Positions 60,431-60,540 of a stretch of DNA of 60,540 bases are shown here, piece after piece. Origin of the DNA: Pseudomonas sp. GM50 (lineage in GTDB: Bacteria; Pseudomonadota; Gammaproteobacteria; Pseudomonadales; Pseudomonadaceae); NCBI RefSeq assembly GCF_000282375.1, contig NZ_AKJK01000082.1, positions 1 through 60,540 on the forward strand, written 5' to 3'. The notes under the pieces were generated by a model. The model searched no databases and was not told the DNA's origin. It worked only from the letters and a program-made list of their open reading frames with translations. Position 1 is the first letter of the stretch. Each line of letters starts with the position of its first letter. A program made the translations under genes and the position numbers.

Positions 60431-60479
60431 TCGCTGCGGCTGTGGCCTCTGCTTCTGCGCTGGCCTTTGCTTCTGCTTT

Positions 60480-60540
60480 TGTAGGAGCGAGGCTCGCCCG
60501 CGAAGCTTTTAGCGTTTTCGAAGGCCCCTTCGCGGGCAAG
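60480..60540. repeat. REP-type pair at the window end (GTAGGAGCGAGGCTTGCCCGCGAA family), right arm cut
   Basis: GTAGGAGCGAGGCTCGCCCG and the beginning of its reverse complement CTTCGCGGGCAAG; the rest lies beyond the window. Confidence 0.85.

Noticed and set aside
1..60540. tRNA, rRNA, CRISPR array, IS element or prophage
   Set aside because: None recognised on reading the window; the only repeated short elements are REP-type hairpins and the VCBS coding modules.

Overview
The window is a chromosomal segment of a fluorescent-group Pseudomonas (P. fluorescens/P. putida type gamma-proteobacterium). This rests on protein-level recognition of Pseudomonas-type GacS, OprH-PhoP-PhoQ, flgZ-flgN-flgM-flgA-cheV-cheR, a two-ATP-cone NrdA, fabA-fabB and an Sfp-type PPTase resembling PcpS. 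GC-rich coding sequence and about twenty REP-type inverted repeats typical of this group agree. No tRNA, rRNA, CRISPR, phage or IS element was seen. Most genes are ordinary core genes.

Layout. 1-2.2 kb: 5' end of a giant VCBS-repeat adhesin, cut by the window edge. 3.5-5.8 kb: a TPR-fused response regulator coupled to a minimal histidine kinase. 6-8.8 kb: a glutamine-synthetase-like ligase and an MFS transporter. 8.8-16.7 kb: flagella and chemotaxis, with leftward flgZ, flgN, flgM, flgA and rightward cheV, cheR, flgBCDE; a FliA promoter precedes flgM and a sigma-54 promoter precedes flgB. 17-22.9 kb: nrdA, without nrdB beside it, and an RstAB-like two-component system. 23-27.7 kb: PPTase, dienelactone hydrolase, and oprH-phoP-phoQ behind three 11-bp-spaced PhoP-type hexamers. 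27.7-28.6 kb: a highly structured leader in front of a small DUF6124-type gene. 29-33 kb: an AraC-type regulator, dctA with a sigma-54 promoter, and an alpha-methylacyl-CoA racemase-like gene.

33-40 kb: SprT, Yip1-like, ttcA, a Tag-like protein lacking the usual catalytic and zinc residues, arsC-wrbA-DUF2069, a TlpA lipoprotein, a META lipoprotein and small zinc-ribbon proteins. 40-51 kb: ldhA, gacS, a truncated YhcG/DUF1016 remnant, cysM, rlmD, relA, mazG and a DUF2058 gene. 51-60.5 kb: fabB-fabA, a TonB receptor / periplasmic binding protein / hybrid kinase operon, gpsA, a DUF4389 gene and sixA.

Signalling is the common thread. There are six histidine kinases or hybrids, several orphan receivers, stringent response (RelA), c-di-GMP reading (FlgZ) and Gac control. 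The least ordinary items are: (1) the structured leader at about 28.0-28.25 kb, with strands that can pair in mutually exclusive ways next to a ribosome-binding site; (2) the TonB receptor / substrate-binding protein / hybrid kinase operon, which looks like an outer-membrane-to-kinase sensing chain; (3) the Tag-like protein with its active site altered; (4) twin near-identical palindromes between the AraC-type gene and dctA; (5) REP subfamilies, including two copies that share the same internal insertion.
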